A stretch of DNA of 6,763 nucleotides from JAJRRH01 sp047638815 (GTDB lineage Bacteria; Bacteroidota; Bacteroidia; Flavobacteriales_D; JABDKJ01). The notes under the pieces were generated by a model that saw only the letters and a program-made list of their open reading frames with translations, had not been told where the DNA came from and ran no database searches. Within the stretch, counting starts at the first letter, position 1, and each line of letters opens with the position of its first letter. Shown in pieces: positions 6,466 through 6,763 of this stretch. The stretch is from assembly GCA_047638815.1 (NCBI GenBank), contig JBLIMR010000087.1:1-6763 (forward strand). The letters run 5' to 3'. Made by a program: the position numbers and the translations under genes.

Positions 6466-6763
6466 TTGAGTCACAGATATTTCATACAACTTGCCTATAA
6501 CGGTTCAAACCACAGTGGATGGCAGAGGCAAGAAAATGCGCCATCTATTCAAGAGGACATTGAAAAGGCACTCTCTACAATTCTCCGTCAATCCGATATA
6601 TCAATTCTTGGATGTGGAAGGACTGATGCGGGAGTACATGCTAAAAAGTTCTTTGCACACGTTGACATGGAGATTCCAGCAGAATTGGATTTAAAATATA
6701 GATTAAATCAGTTTTTGTCTAAAGAGATTTGCATTCAGAATATAATAAAGGTAGATGATGAAG
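6466..6763 (+). CDS. truA: tRNA pseudouridine synthase A, N-terminal part (truncated by window edge)
   Basis: TruA converts uridines 38-40 in the tRNA anticodon arm to pseudouridine. The frame gives 99 residues before the right edge: SHRYFIQLAYNGSNHSGWQR at the start, then SIQEDIEKALSTILR, and the signature LGCGRTDAGVHAKKFFAH, with catalytic Asp54 in GRTDAG. The Cys50 before GRTDAG is usually a small residue such as Ala. The open frame begins after a stop at 6394-6396 and contains no ATG before codon 68, which lies past the catalytic motif. TTG 6466 is preferred because it gives the usual short N-terminus; TTG 6457 and 6454 are alternatives. The gene is divergent from the phosphoesterase. Identity is firm; the exact start is moderately sure. 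Confidence 0.92.
   Translation, partial: MSHRYFIQLAYNGSNHSGWQRQENAPSIQEDIEKALSTILRQSDISILGCGRTDAGVHAKKFFAHVDMEIPAELDLKYRLNQFLSKEICIQNIIKVDDE

Noticed and set aside
6491..6694. A 67-residue plus-strand reading frame
   Set aside because: It overlaps truA in another frame; the truA frame carries the full GRTDAGVHA signature, so this one is a shadow.

Overview
The window reads as a chromosomal segment of a Bacteroidota bacterium, probably from a Flavobacteriia- or Cytophagia-like lineage; I cannot place it closer. Four signs point there. The secreted protein carries a type IX secretion (Por) C-terminal sorting domain. The outer-membrane receptor has the carboxypeptidase-regulatory-like front domain typical of this phylum. 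A DUF4293 membrane protein sits beside rho. Promoter-like boxes fit TAnnTTTG, no gene has a clear Shine-Dalgarno sequence, and the DNA is AT-rich.

Layout from left to right: (1) 1-386, minus strand: N-terminal 128 residues of transcription terminator Rho, running off the left edge inside a polyasparagine tract. (2) 387-637: a divergent intergenic region with a small palindrome and direct repeats. (3) 638-1087, plus: DUF4293 four-helix membrane protein. (4) 1131-4001, plus: a 956-residue TonB-dependent outer-membrane receptor. (5) 4085-5794, plus: a 569-residue secreted protein with an alpha/beta-hydrolase-like core and a type IX sorting domain. (6) 5811-5847: a strong intrinsic terminator between convergent genes. 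(7) 5846-6355, minus: an MJ0936/YfcE-type metallophosphoesterase. (8) 6466-6763, plus: N-terminal 99 residues of tRNA pseudouridine synthase TruA, with a TTG start, running off the right edge.

The window combines housekeeping genes (rho, DUF4293, phosphoesterase, truA) with a two-gene surface module in the middle. Receptor and secreted hydrolase-like protein lie in the same direction, 83 bp apart, with no terminator between them and one strong terminator after the second. That suggests joint work at the cell surface: the secreted protein binds or processes a substrate and the receptor imports a product. The substrate cannot be read from the sequence, and no SusD-like partner is present.

The points most worth a second look are the hydrolase-like protein, whose nucleophile elbow reads FGQGSGG so that glycine occupies the usual serine position; the polyasparagine tract in the disordered part of Rho; a long receptor insertion carrying the only CxxC pair; and the truA start, a TTG just after a perfect TAnnTTTG box.
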